A stretch of DNA of 64,000 bases from Bacillota bacterium (GTDB lineage: Bacteria; Bacillota; Dehalobacteriia; UBA4068; UBA4997). The notes under the pieces are model-generated. The model was not told the DNA's origin, did not search any database, and was given only the letters and a program-made list of their open reading frames with translations. Both the position numbers and the translations under genes were made by a program. Of the stretch, positions 9,012-18,315 are shown in pieces. Each line of letters begins with the position of its first letter. Within the stretch, counting starts at the first letter, position 1. The stretch is from positions 66,746 to 130,745 of the forward strand of contig JAFQHN010000015.1 in the NCBI GenBank assembly GCA_017397935.1, written 5' to 3'.

Positions 9012-9656
9012 TCACACCTCCTTGTGTGTTCCTGTCATGGAATAAATCACCCACCCGGCAATATTGGTTGCATGGTCTCCGATGCGTTCCAAATACTTGG
9101 CAATCATCAAAAGGTCAAGGGCAAATTCACCGTCAGCGTGATTTTCGGCAATTAAAGTTATTATACCACACTTTACCCGTGAAAAATAGTCATCCACCAC
9201 ATCATCACGGGCAATTACCTTTTTGGCCAGTTCAATATCTTTCTTAACAAAGGCATCTACGCTGGCCGTCACCATCTTAATGGTTTCATGGGCCATTTCC
9301 TCAATCATTTCCATGCCTTCCATGGTGTGACCGTTAAGGAAGGTAACGATTTCCGCAATATCCTCTGCCTGGTCACCAATGCGCTCCATATCGGTAATCA
9401 TCTTTAAGGCAGCAGAAATCAGACGGAGATCACGGGCAACCGGCTGCTGATGCAGCAGCAGCTTCATGCAGCGGTCTTCAATATCTCGCTCCATCCGGTC
9501 AATAGCAGAGCCGTTTTCACATACCTTGGCGGCAAGCTCCATGTCGCCTGTACTAAGCGCCTTAGATGCAGATGCGATAGCATCCTCGCACATGGAACCC
9601 ATTTCAATAATTTCCCTGTTCAGCTCAAAAAGCTGTTCATCAAATCGGTTTCTCAT
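9012..9656 (-). CDS. phoU: Phosphate-signalling protein PhoU
   Basis: A 214-residue all-helical PhoU protein made of two three-helix bundles, each with the metal-binding E/DxxxD pattern (DMERIGDQAEDIAE in the first, YLERIGDHATNIA in the second). It couples the Pst transporter to PhoR and damps Pho signalling in phosphate excess. GGAGGATAAG precedes ATG 9656. It lies between pstB and phoB, as in most Firmicute pst operons. Confidence 0.95.
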   Translation of the reverse strand: MRNRFDEQLFELNREIIEMGSMCEDAIASASKALSTGDMELAAKVCENGSAIDRMERDIEDRCMKLLLHQQPVARDLRLISAALKMITDMERIGDQAEDIAEIVTFLNGHTMEGMEMIEEMAHETIKMVTASVDAFVKKDIELAKKVIARDDVVDDYFSRVKCGIITLIAENHADGEFALDLLMIAKYLERIGDHATNIAGWVIYSMTGTHKEV

Positions 9657-9691
9657 ATTATACTCTTATCCTCCATTAACCCAGTCTGCCA

Positions 9692-10447
9692 TCAACCAAA
9701 TCTGCCTGTAATGTAATCTTCGGTGCGCTTATCCTTCGGCTGAGAGAAAATATCATCAGTCTTGCCGAATTCCACCAACTCACCAAGCAGGAAGAAAGCA
9801 GTATAATCGGATACACGGACGGCCTGCTGCATATTGTGAGTAACTATAACAATGGTGTACTTTTCTTTCAGTTCCATAACCAGCTCCTCAATACGGGAGG
9901 TGGAGATAGGGTCAAGGGCAGAGGTAGGCTCATCCATCAACAAAATCTTAGGCTGAACAGCCAGCGCTCTGGCAATACACAGGCGCTGCTGCTGACCGCC
10001 GGACATCCCAAGGGCATTCTTCTTCAATCTGTCCTTTACCTCATCCCAAATAGCCGCATCACGCAGAGCCTGCTCCACAATCTCATCCAGCTGCACCTTG
10101 TTGGTGATTCCGTGAGTACGGGGGCCGTAGGCAACATTGTCATAAATACTCATGGGGAAAGGATTGGGCTTCTGGAACACCATGCCAATCTCCTTGCGGA
10201 GATTGTTCACATCCACATCCCTGCCAAAAATATCCTTAGCCTCATAACGGATGTCACCGGTAATCTTCACGCCGGGGATCAAATCGTTCATACGGTTCAA
10301 GGTTTTAAGAAAAGTTGACTTACCGCAGCCAGAGGGGCCGATAAAAGCGGTAATACTCTTTTCGGGGATGTCAATGTTTACATTATTCAGTGCCTTGTGG
10401 TCGCCGTACCACAGACACATATCTTTCACTGTAATGATATTACTCAT
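9692..10447 (-). CDS. pstB: Phosphate ABC transporter ATP-binding protein PstB
   Basis: A 251-residue ATPase of the PstSCAB importer. Walker A is GPSGCGKST, the signature is MSGGQQQR, Walker B is [12 protein letters not shown], and the switch His is in VTHNMQQA. The length and the PstB-typical Q-loop context [11 protein letters not shown] are normal. ATG 10447 overlaps pstA by 4 bases. Confidence 0.96.
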   Translation of the reverse strand: MSNIITVKDMCLWYGDHKALNNVNIDIPEKSITAFIGPSGCGKSTFLKTLNRMNDLIPGVKITGDIRYEAKDIFGRDVDVNNLRKEIGMVFQKPNPFPMSIYDNVAYGPRTHGITNKVQLDEIVEQALRDAAIWDEVKDRLKKNALGMSGGQQQRLCIARALAVQPKILLMDEPTSALDPISTSRIEELVMELKEKYTIVIVTHNMQQAVRVSDYTAFFLLGELVEFGKTDDIFSQPKDKRTEDYITGRFG

Positions 10448-11301
10448 AAACTTCTCCTTTTGGCAAAGTATCTCTGCACCAATGCTGCCGCAAAGTTGAT
10501 CAGTACGGTAAGCACCATCAGAATGGCGGCGATGGCGAAGGCCACACCGAACTCACCCTGTTCTTTGGCGTAAAAATAAAGGGCAACGGTCAGTGTTGCG
10601 CCGGGGCTCTTCATTCCCAGAGGAAAGGTCAGCACCGTGTGTGCAAAACCCGCGGTAAATAGCAATGCGGCAGATTCACCCAAGATTCGGCCGACAGATA
10701 AAATAGCACCGGTGATAACGCCATCCACACAGCCGGGTAGGACTACGGTACGAACAACCCGCCACTTACCTGCTCCCAAACCAAATGCGCCCTCGCGATA
10801 TGATTGGGGAACAGTTTTCAGGCTCTCCTGAGTGGTACGCATGATGGTCGGCAGGTTCATAATCACCAAGGTCAGCGCACCGGCCAGCAGACAGGTACCC
10901 ATGCTGTTGGAGAACAGCAGCATACCCACCAGACCGTAAATAATGGACGGAATACCGGAAAGAGTTTCGGCAGCGTATTCAATGATACTCACCACTTTCC
11001 GGTTCGAGGCATACTCGGTCAGATATATTGCCGCCCCCACACCCAACGGCAGCACGATCAGCAGCGCAGCCAGCACAATATATACGGTGTTCAGAATGTC
11101 AGGTAAAATACCGATTTTTTCGGTCAGATAGCTGGGCTTGGTGGATAGCAGTTCCCAGGTAATATTGGGAATACCCTTCATCAGCACATAGACCAGCAGA
11201 AACAACACCAAGCCAGCGGTAAGGCCGACGGATAACAGCATAAGTGCTTTCATCAGCACTTCATAGCCTTTTCTTTTTTCTGATAAAAATTGATTTTGCA
11301 T
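10444..11301 (-). CDS. pstA: Phosphate ABC transporter permease PstA
   Basis: A 285-residue inner-membrane permease with six membrane segments. The cytoplasmic EAA loop is seen at [22 protein letters not shown]. It pairs with PstC to form the phosphate channel. It is 3 bases downstream of pstC and overlaps pstB, which implies translational coupling. Confidence 0.94.
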   Translation of the reverse strand: MQNQFLSEKRKGYEVLMKALMLLSVGLTAGLVLFLLVYVLMKGIPNITWELLSTKPSYLTEKIGILPDILNTVYIVLAALLIVLPLGVGAAIYLTEYASNRKVVSIIEYAAETLSGIPSIIYGLVGMLLFSNSMGTCLLAGALTLVIMNLPTIMRTTQESLKTVPQSYREGAFGLGAGKWRVVRTVVLPGCVDGVITGAILSVGRILGESAALLFTAGFAHTVLTFPLGMKSPGATLTVALYFYAKEQGEFGVAFAIAAILMVLTVLINFAAALVQRYFAKRRSL

Positions 11302-11304
11302 AAG

Positions 11305-12282
11305 TTACTCCTTTTCCTGTTTCAGGAAGAAGTTGAGCATGGCATTGATCAGCATAATAAACAGGAACAATACCAAGGCTATGGAGAACAGCGCCTGCTG
11401 CTGCAAGCCGCTGGAATAGGCCATCTCGCTGGATACCGCAGTAGTCAGGAAGCGGACACTCTGGAACAGGGAATCGGGCATATTAGGCACATTACCGGCC
11501 ACCATCATAACCGCCATAGCCTCACCTATCGCACGGCCCACCCCCAGCACGACCGCAGCTGCGATACCGCTTTTGGCAGCAGGAACAGATACCTTAAAAT
11601 AAGTTTCAATGGGCGTTGCACCAAGAGCGAGAGAAGCATCCTCGTATTCCTTGGGGACGGCATCCAAAGCGGTGACGGACATCTTGATGATGGAAGGCAG
11701 GATCATAATTGCCAGAACGATAATTGCGGCAAGCAAACTTGCGCCGTCAGGCACATTAAAAACCTTTCTGATTCCGGGAACCAGCACCAGCATACCCACC
11801 AGACCATACACAACGGAAGGGATACCGGCCAGCAGGCTCACCGCAGACTGCATCACGGATTTAACCTTGGGAGATGCCAGTTTGGAGAGATACACGGCAG
11901 TCATAAAGCCAACCGGAACGCCTATCACAATTGCACCGGCAGTACCGTAAATACTGGTCAGGATAAACGGCAGAATTCCGTATCTCGGCTCGGCGGCAGT
12001 AGATGCCCATTCCCTGCCAAACAGAAAGTCCACCGGGCCGATCTCACGAATGGCAGGGATACCGGAGATTACCAGATAAACCGTAATCAGCAGTACACAG
12101 CCGACAGTAATCAAACCCAGCAGCAGAAAAATAATGTGAATCATTCGCTCGGCGTATTTGGCCCATTCGCTTTTTGGTGCTTTTTTATAAGCCAAATTCA
12201 CCGCTTCAATTCTGGTTTCAAACAGTTTATCCTGAAATTCCCCGGCATTATCTTCAAACGGATGATACTCTTGTTTCTTCAT
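11305..12282 (-). CDS. pstC: Phosphate ABC transporter permease PstC
   Basis: A 325-residue permease, somewhat extended at its cytoplasmic N-terminus (about 45 residues before the first membrane helix). The EAA loop is YEDASLALGATPIETYFKVSVP. The start at ATG 12282 (MKKQEYH) with GAGGAATC upstream is preferred over a longer frame to 12345 that would abut the pstS stop. It forms the transmembrane pore with PstA. Confidence 0.93.
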   Translation of the reverse strand: MKKQEYHPFEDNAGEFQDKLFETRIEAVNLAYKKAPKSEWAKYAERMIHIIFLLLGLITVGCVLLITVYLVISGIPAIREIGPVDFLFGREWASTAAEPRYGILPFILTSIYGTAGAIVIGVPVGFMTAVYLSKLASPKVKSVMQSAVSLLAGIPSVVYGLVGMLVLVPGIRKVFNVPDGASLLAAIIVLAIMILPSIIKMSVTALDAVPKEYEDASLALGATPIETYFKVSVPAAKSGIAAAVVLGVGRAIGEAMAVMMVAGNVPNMPDSLFQSVRFLTTAVSSEMAYSSGLQQQALFSIALVLFLFIMLINAMLNFFLKQEKE

Positions 12283-12344
12283 ATATGATTCCTCATAGCA
12301 AAATAGCGGCGGTCCGTAGCATGGCCGCCGCTGCTGCATTGTCA

Positions 12345-13151
12345 TTAGTTTGCGGGCACAACACCGGCACCTGCGATGATCTCGTTGGCATCGGAGGAAG
12401 TTATGTAGGTGAAGAACTTAAATGCTGCGTCACTCAGTTCAACACCGGTCTTGGTTACCAGTACAAAGGGGCGCTGTACTACATAGCTGCCATCCTTGAT
12501 AGTAGCCTCGGTGGGTGCAATACCGTCAACCGTTACAGCCTTTACAGTATCCTTAACGGAAGCAACAGAGGCGTAGCCGATTGCACCGGGATTCTGTGAA
12601 ACCGTGGTGATAACGTCACCGGTAGAAGTCAGTTCCTGACGGTATTTGCAGGCATCCTCGGTATCGGTGATGGACTCAAAACCGTCACGGGTACCGGAGC
12701 CGGCTTCGCGGCCGATCAGAACGATCTCAGCATCACTGCCGCCAACCTCAGACCAGTTGGTGATCTCACCGGTATAAATTTTGGCGATGGTTTCCAGACT
12801 CAAATCAGAAACGGGGTTTTCAGGGTTTACAATAATGGCGATGCCGTCATAGGCCAGAACAGTTGCGCTAAGCCCGGCTTCCTTTTCCTCGGCCTTCAAA
12901 TCACGGGAGGAAAGTCCGATGTCACAGCGGCCTTCCTGAACAGCCTTAATACCGGAACCAGAGCCGGTGGGATTGTAGGTAAAGCTGATACCGGTGTCAT
13001 TCTGGAAGGCCTCGCCCAGCGCACCAATCACCTTCTCCATAGAGGTGGAACCATCGGTGGAAACAGAACCGGTAGTCTTGGGGCCGCCACAGCCTGCCAA
13101 AGCGCAAATTGCAATAACACCAACCATCATCATTGTAATGATCTTTTTCAT
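12345..13151 (-). CDS. pstS: Phosphate-binding lipoprotein PstS
   Basis: A 268-residue substrate-binding lipoprotein. The signal peptide ends in ALAGC, and the mature protein begins with a short spacer and the PstS core: DGSTSMEKVIGALGEAF, NPTGSGSGIKAVQEG and the phosphate-contact loop GREAGSGTRDGFE. It is the first gene of the pst-pho operon and lies directly behind the Pho-box-like element. A well-placed AAAGGAG precedes ATG 13151. Confidence 0.95.
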   Translation of the reverse strand: MKKIITMMMVGVIAICALAGCGGPKTTGSVSTDGSTSMEKVIGALGEAFQNDTGISFTYNPTGSGSGIKAVQEGRCDIGLSSRDLKAEEKEAGLSATVLAYDGIAIIVNPENPVSDLSLETIAKIYTGEITNWSEVGGSDAEIVLIGREAGSGTRDGFESITDTEDACKYRQELTSTGDVITTVSQNPGAIGYASVASVKDTVKAVTVDGIAPTEATIKDGSYVVQRPFVLVTKTGVELSDAAFKFFTYITSSDANEIIAGAGVVPAN

Positions 13152-13224
13152 TTCTGTGTCTCCTTTCAGACAACTACTTGTGCTTGTTTTCTATTTATGT
13201 TTGTTTTCCTTGCTACGTTTATCA

Positions 13225-13281
13225 TTCTAAGATTCCAATGTGAAATCAAAAATACAAGATATGTGAAATCTAAGTCAAATC
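13225..13281 (-). promoter_or_regulatory. Pho-box-like promoter element of the pst operon
   Basis: Reading the minus strand, hexamers of the type TTTGAC / TTTCAC / TTGTAT / TTTCAC occur at steps of 11-12 bases. A TAGAAT -10 candidate follows at the promoter-proximal end. This matches the layout of Gram-positive PhoP/PhoB sites (TTNACA-like repeats with 11-base period that replace the -35). A closely similar block lies upstream of the HAD phosphatase at 14282-14340. Confidence 0.65.
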
Positions 13282-13325
13282 ATCAACTAAAATTTGCTTA
13301 AACTTAAAAATGCCGGCAAATAATA

Positions 13326-13357
13326 AAGCGTGGGTGCCCCAATGAACATCCACGCTT
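13326..13357 (-). terminator. Terminator after the HAD phosphatase gene
   Basis: The inverted repeat AAGCGTGGGTG / CATCCACGCTT has one mismatch and a 10-base loop. On the minus strand it runs into TTATTATTT. It separates the phosphatase unit from the pst promoter. Confidence 0.7.
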
Positions 13358-13375
13358 CTATATATTATTTATGTA

Positions 13376-14170
13376 TTATTTTCTTTGTGCGTCGGCAATA
13401 GCTGCAATATCACCGACCCCATCCAGCACCATCGTAGGCCGATAAGCAAAGGTATTGATCGTTTCACGATTAGAAACGCCTGACAGCACCAAAACGGTGG
13501 ACATACCACATTCCATGCCGGAAACCACGTCCGTATCCATACGGTCACCCACCATAACCGCTTCGGCCGAATGGCAGCCCAGAATATTTAACCCGGTACG
13601 CATCATTAACGGATTGGGTTTGCCGCAGAAATAAGCCTGTTTTCCGGTGGCAAGCTCAATCGGGGCAATCAAGGCACGGCAGGCAGGCGCAATTCCGTGT
13701 TCAATGGGGCCTGTCAGGTCAGAGTTGGCGCCAATCAGCTTCGCTCCTTTCAAGACCAGATTGGTGGCCTTAGTCAAGGTGTCCAGCGAGTAACTTTTGC
13801 CTTCGCCAATCACGACGTAATCCGGGTTCACATCGTTCATCGTGATTCCCGCATCATAGAGTGCATTAAACAGTCCGGCTTCCCCAATGGCATACACAGA
13901 GCAGCCGGGAAATTGTTCTTTAAGAAACGCGGCGGTTGCCAATGCACTGGTATAGAAATGCTCCTCGGAAACATCCAGCCCCATGCGGGCCAGCTTTTGC
14001 TGCAATTCACGGGGGGTATAGCCGCTGTTATTCGTCAGGAAAAGAAACTTTTTATTTTCCCGGTACAGCCAGTCGATAAACTCTACAACGCCCGGCAGCA
14101 CTTTATTACCGTGGTAGATTACACCGTCCATATCGCAGATAAAACCTTTTTTTGTACTAAAATCAATCAT
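13376..14170 (-). CDS. HAD-IIA family phosphatase (NagD/AraL type)
   Basis: A 264-residue cytoplasmic HAD hydrolase of subfamily IIA. The catalytic DxD is in ICDMDGVIYHG (nucleophile and acid Asp), motif II Ser/Thr is FLTNNSGYTPRE, and motif IV is VGDRMDTDV. The C2 cap between motifs II and III is typical of NagD-like sugar-phosphate or nucleotide phosphatases. Start is ATG 14170 with AAAGGATT upstream; the longer frame to 14272 runs into the promoter. It is a single gene between a terminator and a Pho-box-like element matching that of pstS, so it probably belongs to the phosphate-starvation regulon. Substrate unknown. Confidence 0.88.
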   Translation of the reverse strand: MIDFSTKKGFICDMDGVIYHGNKVLPGVVEFIDWLYRENKKFLFLTNNSGYTPRELQQKLARMGLDVSEEHFYTSALATAAFLKEQFPGCSVYAIGEAGLFNALYDAGITMNDVNPDYVVIGEGKSYSLDTLTKATNLVLKGAKLIGANSDLTGPIEHGIAPACRALIAPIELATGKQAYFCGKPNPLMMRTGLNILGCHSAEAVMVGDRMDTDVVSGMECGMSTVLVLSGVSNRETINTFAYRPTMVLDGVGDIAAIADAQRK

Positions 14171-14281
14171 GTATATAATCCTTTCTGTATAAGTAATTGC
14201 TGCTTTCAAATGCGGCCAACCGCAGCAGCAAATTGAAAAATCGTTTTCATTATCCCAGATAATATCCCACACTACGATTTT

Positions 14282-14340
14282 TATTTTAGGATTGGTATGT
14301 AAAATCTAAAATACAGTTAATGTAAAATCTATGTCAAATC
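14282..14340 (-). promoter_or_regulatory. Second Pho-box-like element, upstream of the HAD phosphatase
   Basis: On the minus strand TTTGAC, TTTTAC, CTGTAT and TTTTAC repeat at 11-12-base steps, followed by a TAAAAT -10 candidate. It aligns along almost its whole length with the block in front of pstS (13225-13281), including the spacing between repeats. That makes a shared regulator very likely. Confidence 0.65.
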
Positions 14341-14383
14341 GCCAAGAAAAATGTCGGCCAATCAGCAATAATATGCGGTTGAT

Positions 14384-15658
14384 TTACTCTGCCGCGGCAG
14401 TCAGGCCGGTAAAAGTAAAGTCCTGCTCAAAAAATTCGCTGTCAATGGTGGGAGTGCAGACAAACAGCACGCGCCCATCCTCGGTTATGCCGTCGGCCTC
14501 CACAAAGCAATTATCCACCGTAAGCACCTTTTTGGGGGTCAGGGTGGCCTTGTCAACCAACATCAAATCGGTATGCGTGTCATACTGAATGTTAAAGGTA
14601 AAATAATCATCGTTAAAGGCGGTAATAAAAGTCTCCACCGGGAAGTCAACCTTGGCCCACTCCGTCAGCTCAGAATTACGCACGTCAATCATCCGCACAT
14701 AAGATTGCGCATAAGTCTGGCCGTCTTTGGTCACACGCTCGGTTTTGGTAACCGGCTGGGCCGCAAACTTCTCGGCCGACCAGTTAATATCATAGGCCAT
14801 ATACCATATATCACCCAAATCCTCGGAGGTCACCAGCCAATCACGCTGGCCCTGCATATCCACCACCCACAGGCCGTTGGCAACATCCACACCGGCCACC
14901 ATAAACATCACCTGGCGGTCTCCCGTCAAAAAGCTGAGGCCATAAGGAGATGACCACCAGTTAAAATCTTCGATATAAGAGTACGGCGCGGTGTAAGGCA
15001 TCAACATCTGGCGCAGCTCTCCGGTACGGCGGTCATACCAATTCATGCCCAACTCGCTACTGCTGTAAACAATGTGCTGCAAATCCGAGGACACAGTATA
15101 GCTGGGCGTATATTCACTTTCACCCTCAAACATCACCTGCGGCAGGGCCACACATTCCGCCGGTTTCTGCAAATCAAGCGGCAGCCAGTAAAATTCCTTC
15201 TCATCTTTCAAAATAATCTTGTCATCATATATCTCCGTATTGATGAAATCAGAAATGGGTACTGTGGTCTGGCGCTCAACCTCACCGGTTTTCATATTAT
15301 ACACAGTCAGCAAAATATCACTGGCATAACTAAAATGCTCCTGCACCAGAAACAGTTTATCTTCATCTATCTGATACATCTCGGTATAGGGCACGGTGCT
15401 TTTCGCCTGCGACCCCATATCAATATAGCTGAAATCTCCCACCAACACACCGGCTTTGATCATCTCCGCCACCTTAGGATCAGCCACATCGGTAAGCGTT
15501 TCGTCCACCGGGTCATCCACCGGCACATCTACGGGGGTTTGCACCGGCTCATCCGGCATATCTGCGGGTTTATCATCTTTGCCGCAGCCGGCCAACATCA
15601 ACACCGCCAGCAGCGCCGCCAAAACAGCCAAAAGCTTTTTATCCAACAACTTAAACAT
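14384..15658 (-). CDS. Hypothetical lipoprotein
   Basis: A 424-residue protein I cannot assign to a family. The signal peptide is followed by lipobox LMLAGC with Cys near residue 25, then a Pro/Asp/Val-rich low-complexity linker (about residues 30-55) and a soluble body with many Trp and Tyr residues and TVxxD-like short repeats. The repeats suggest a beta-propeller-like fold (for example VTVDNCFV, VYNMKTGEVERQ, VVDMQGQRDW). This makes a surface-anchored extracellular protein likely. ATG 15658 has GGAGAGG upstream. It is the only gene between the Kef terminator and the second Pho element. Function unknown. Confidence 0.75.
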   Translation of the reverse strand: MFKLLDKKLLAVLAALLAVLMLAGCGKDDKPADMPDEPVQTPVDVPVDDPVDETLTDVADPKVAEMIKAGVLVGDFSYIDMGSQAKSTVPYTEMYQIDEDKLFLVQEHFSYASDILLTVYNMKTGEVERQTTVPISDFINTEIYDDKIILKDEKEFYWLPLDLQKPAECVALPQVMFEGESEYTPSYTVSSDLQHIVYSSSELGMNWYDRRTGELRQMLMPYTAPYSYIEDFNWWSSPYGLSFLTGDRQVMFMVAGVDVANGLWVVDMQGQRDWLVTSEDLGDIWYMAYDINWSAEKFAAQPVTKTERVTKDGQTYAQSYVRMIDVRNSELTEWAKVDFPVETFITAFNDDYFTFNIQYDTHTDLMLVDKATLTPKKVLTVDNCFVEADGITEDGRVLFVCTPTIDSEFFEQDFTFTGLTAAAE

Positions 15659-15735
15659 CAGGCAACACCTCTCCAATCACATACTTATATAAATATTGTA
15701 ATATATTTTGTCGAATATGTCCATCTGCAATTAAA

Positions 15736-15767
15736 AAGACTCCGCCGGATTTTACCGACAGAGTCTT
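15736..15767 (-). terminator. Hairpin terminator downstream of the lipoprotein side of the antiporter gene
   Basis: AAGACTC(C)GCCGG pairs with CCGACAGAGTCTT with few mismatches. The minus-strand copy runs into TTTTTAATT and lies 32 bases past the antiporter stop at 15799. Confidence 0.7.
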
Positions 15768-15798
15768 ATATTTTGCAGATTAAATTATATCAATTTAA

Positions 15799-18081
15799 TT
15801 ATACTAAACCCTTGTTCACCAGCAGTTTGCCCATGTGCTGCGGCCCCAGCACCCACACCAAATCACCTTTTTCCAGCAGGAAATTGGGGCTCGGGTCGAT
15901 AATCGGCAGCTTGTGACGCTCTACCCCCAACAAAAAGCAGCTCAAATCCTGCTTCAAAGAGGAATCACGAATAGTTTTGCCGACATAACCGGTGGAATCA
16001 TCCAGCAGCACCGCACAGCAATACAACTGATCCTCGCCCGATTCATTGTTTTGATGCTCAATATAATCCTTCAAACTCATCACAGACTCATCGGCAGGTC
16101 GCAGCAAATTATTACGCTTGGCAATATAAGCAAAGTTTTCCAAATCCTTGGCATCGCCCAGCAGCAGCACAATATCATCGGTATGCAGCTTCTCATTTCG
16201 CTCGGGGATGTTGATATGATGACGGCCGCGCTTGATCTTGATGACCTTTAAGTGATACAGCCGCCCCCAGTCCAGATCCACCAGCGCAGCGCCGTTGGCC
16301 GAACAGGTATCGGTGCAGATAAATTGACGCACCATACGGGTTTCATTAAGATTATGTCCAAAATCAGCTTTATCACCGTGCTGCTCGGAAAGCTGCCGCT
16401 CATTGAAATTGGCCAGAAAGCGCGCTTCAATCTTCAAATACATACTGGTAAATTTATTGAAGCGGAACAGCAGGCCGGTCAACAAAGCTCCAAACACCAT
16501 AATCAGCACAGGATGCAGACGGAACAGCCAATACAACGGCGTCAGCGTAAGGAACATGGCAATCAGTACGCGCATCACCATCAGCACTATCAGCGGCACA
16601 CGGTTCTTTAACCCCTTTAACCAGAGCGATGTCATGTAAGGGTTGCGGTAGATTAAAAGCTGGCGGATAAACGGCAAAATGCAAATGTAAACCAGCACGC
16701 AGGTCAACACCTTGCCAAACGGCAAACCGTCCAGCAACGGTGCCAGCCACGAAATCCCCAGTATGATCAGCCCCAGAGAGATAACAGAGTACAGCAGCGT
16801 GGTGCCGAGATAACTGCTGCCAAAGGCCCGCCAATCCTTATCCAGCAGCGCATTGTCATCATCATTTTTGGCATATTTCTCCCATTTCCTCAACAGGTTT
16901 TTGGGCATAATGCCGGAAAGCCAACGCGCACAAGGCTCGGCATAATTAAGCATCAAAGGAGTACCGAAGGCTGTAATCACCGAAACCGCCACAATAATCG
17001 GGTACAGAAAATCACCGGTAACGCCCAGCGTAGTGCCCAGCGTGGCAATAATAAAAGAAAATTCACCGATCTGCGTCAGGCAGAAGGCCGAGGAAACCGA
17101 GGTTTGAATATCCTTGCCGGCAGCCATCATACCCAGCGACAAGGTAACGATTTTGCCCACCACCGTCACCACGGTAATCAGCAAAATGGGCAGCCAATAT
17201 TCGGCCAGCGTAGCCGGCTCTACCATCAAACCAACCGAAACAAAGAACACCGCCCCAAACAAATCCTTGCAGGGGGTAACCAGATGCTCAATCTTATGGG
17301 CGTGTACCGTGCCTGCCAAAATCGAACCGGCCATAAACGCACCCAGCGCCGAAGAAAAGCCCAGCAAATCGGCAATCCAGGCCATGCCCAGGCAAACACC
17401 CAGCGACAGCACCAGCAGCATCTCATCATTCAGCAAGTCCTTAACCTTATTAAGGAAGGTGGGCAGCAGATAAATACCCAGTATCAACCAAATGGACAGA
17501 TAAAACAGCAGCTGAGCAATCGTGGCCAGCAAATCAAAGCCGCTGAACCCCTGGCTGACCGCCAGCGTTGACAAAATCACCATCAGGAAGATGGCCACAA
17601 TGTCCTCGATAATCAGCGTACCAATGGCATAACCGGCAAATTTCTGCTGCTTCATGCCGTAATCTTCCAGCGCCTTAATGGCAATCATGGTGGAGGAAAC
17701 ACCCAGCATACCGCCCAAAAAGATACTGTCCATCATCGACCAGCCAAAGGCCTGGCCCAGCAGCACACCCAGCAGCATCATGCCGCTGACCTCAAACAGG
17801 GCTGACAATATGGCCGCCATACCAACAGACACCAGCTTGTGAATACTAAACTCCAACCCCACCGCAAACAACAAAAATATCACGCCGATTTCCGACCACA
17901 GAGTGATATTTTCATGGTCGGCCACGGTGGGCAAAAAGCTGACCACCGGCCCACATAAAAAACCGGCCAGAATATACCCCAAAACCAGCGGCTGCTTAAA
18001 CTTCTTGCAAAGCAGCGTGGTAAAACCGGCCAGCAGCAAAATCAACGCCAAATCAGTAATCAAAGACGGCAAACCGTGCAA
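15799..18081 (-). CDS. CPA2-family cation:proton antiporter with two RCK-C domains (Kef-like)
   Basis: A 760-residue membrane antiporter. Residues 1 to about 400 are a Na+/H+ exchanger domain with about 12 helices and the motifs GYILAGFLCGP, FAVGLEFS and GGMLGVSSTMI. A second hydrophobic block (about 430-560) adds three or four helices. Two consecutive TrkA-C/RCK-C modules follow at the C-terminus (about 590-665 and 690-760). There is no NAD-binding TrkA-N domain. It probably exchanges K+ or Na+ for H+. I start at TTG 18081 (MHGLPSLITD) because GGGGGGA is 7 bases upstream; the TTG at 18096 lacks a spaced ribosome-binding site. A TATAAT (minus strand, 18129-18124) could be its -10. Confidence 0.85.
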   Translation of the reverse strand: MHGLPSLITDLALILLLAGFTTLLCKKFKQPLVLGYILAGFLCGPVVSFLPTVADHENITLWSEIGVIFLLFAVGLEFSIHKLVSVGMAAILSALFEVSGMMLLGVLLGQAFGWSMMDSIFLGGMLGVSSTMIAIKALEDYGMKQQKFAGYAIGTLIIEDIVAIFLMVILSTLAVSQGFSGFDLLATIAQLLFYLSIWLILGIYLLPTFLNKVKDLLNDEMLLVLSLGVCLGMAWIADLLGFSSALGAFMAGSILAGTVHAHKIEHLVTPCKDLFGAVFFVSVGLMVEPATLAEYWLPILLITVVTVVGKIVTLSLGMMAAGKDIQTSVSSAFCLTQIGEFSFIIATLGTTLGVTGDFLYPIIVAVSVITAFGTPLMLNYAEPCARWLSGIMPKNLLRKWEKYAKNDDDNALLDKDWRAFGSSYLGTTLLYSVISLGLIILGISWLAPLLDGLPFGKVLTCVLVYICILPFIRQLLIYRNPYMTSLWLKGLKNRVPLIVLMVMRVLIAMFLTLTPLYWLFRLHPVLIMVFGALLTGLLFRFNKFTSMYLKIEARFLANFNERQLSEQHGDKADFGHNLNETRMVRQFICTDTCSANGAALVDLDWGRLYHLKVIKIKRGRHHINIPERNEKLHTDDIVLLLGDAKDLENFAYIAKRNNLLRPADESVMSLKDYIEHQNNESGEDQLYCCAVLLDDSTGYVGKTIRDSSLKQDLSCFLLGVERHKLPIIDPSPNFLLEKGDLVWVLGPQHMGKLLVNKGLV

Positions 18082-18265
18082 AATAAATCCCCCCAACCTC
18101 TTTCTACACTATGATCTTTCTATATTATAACCCACCAATATAAATCCTATATAAATTATCACAAAACCTATATATTTGGTGGACAATTAAAATATTCGCC
18201 CTGCCGGCCCCGATTTCCTGCTGAGATTATGGCGTAAGATAAAATTTTGGCCATTACGCAGCAAA

Positions 18266-18298
18266 GCCTGCCCAACTGCCAAACAGGCGCGGGCAGGC
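18266..18298 (-). terminator. Probable terminator after dacF
   Basis: The perfect repeat GCCTGCCC / GGGCAGGC lies 18 bases past the dacF stop. The following minus-strand bases are only weakly T-rich, so efficiency is uncertain. Confidence 0.5.
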
Positions 18299-18315
18299 CA
18301 AAGTTGCCTTATAAA

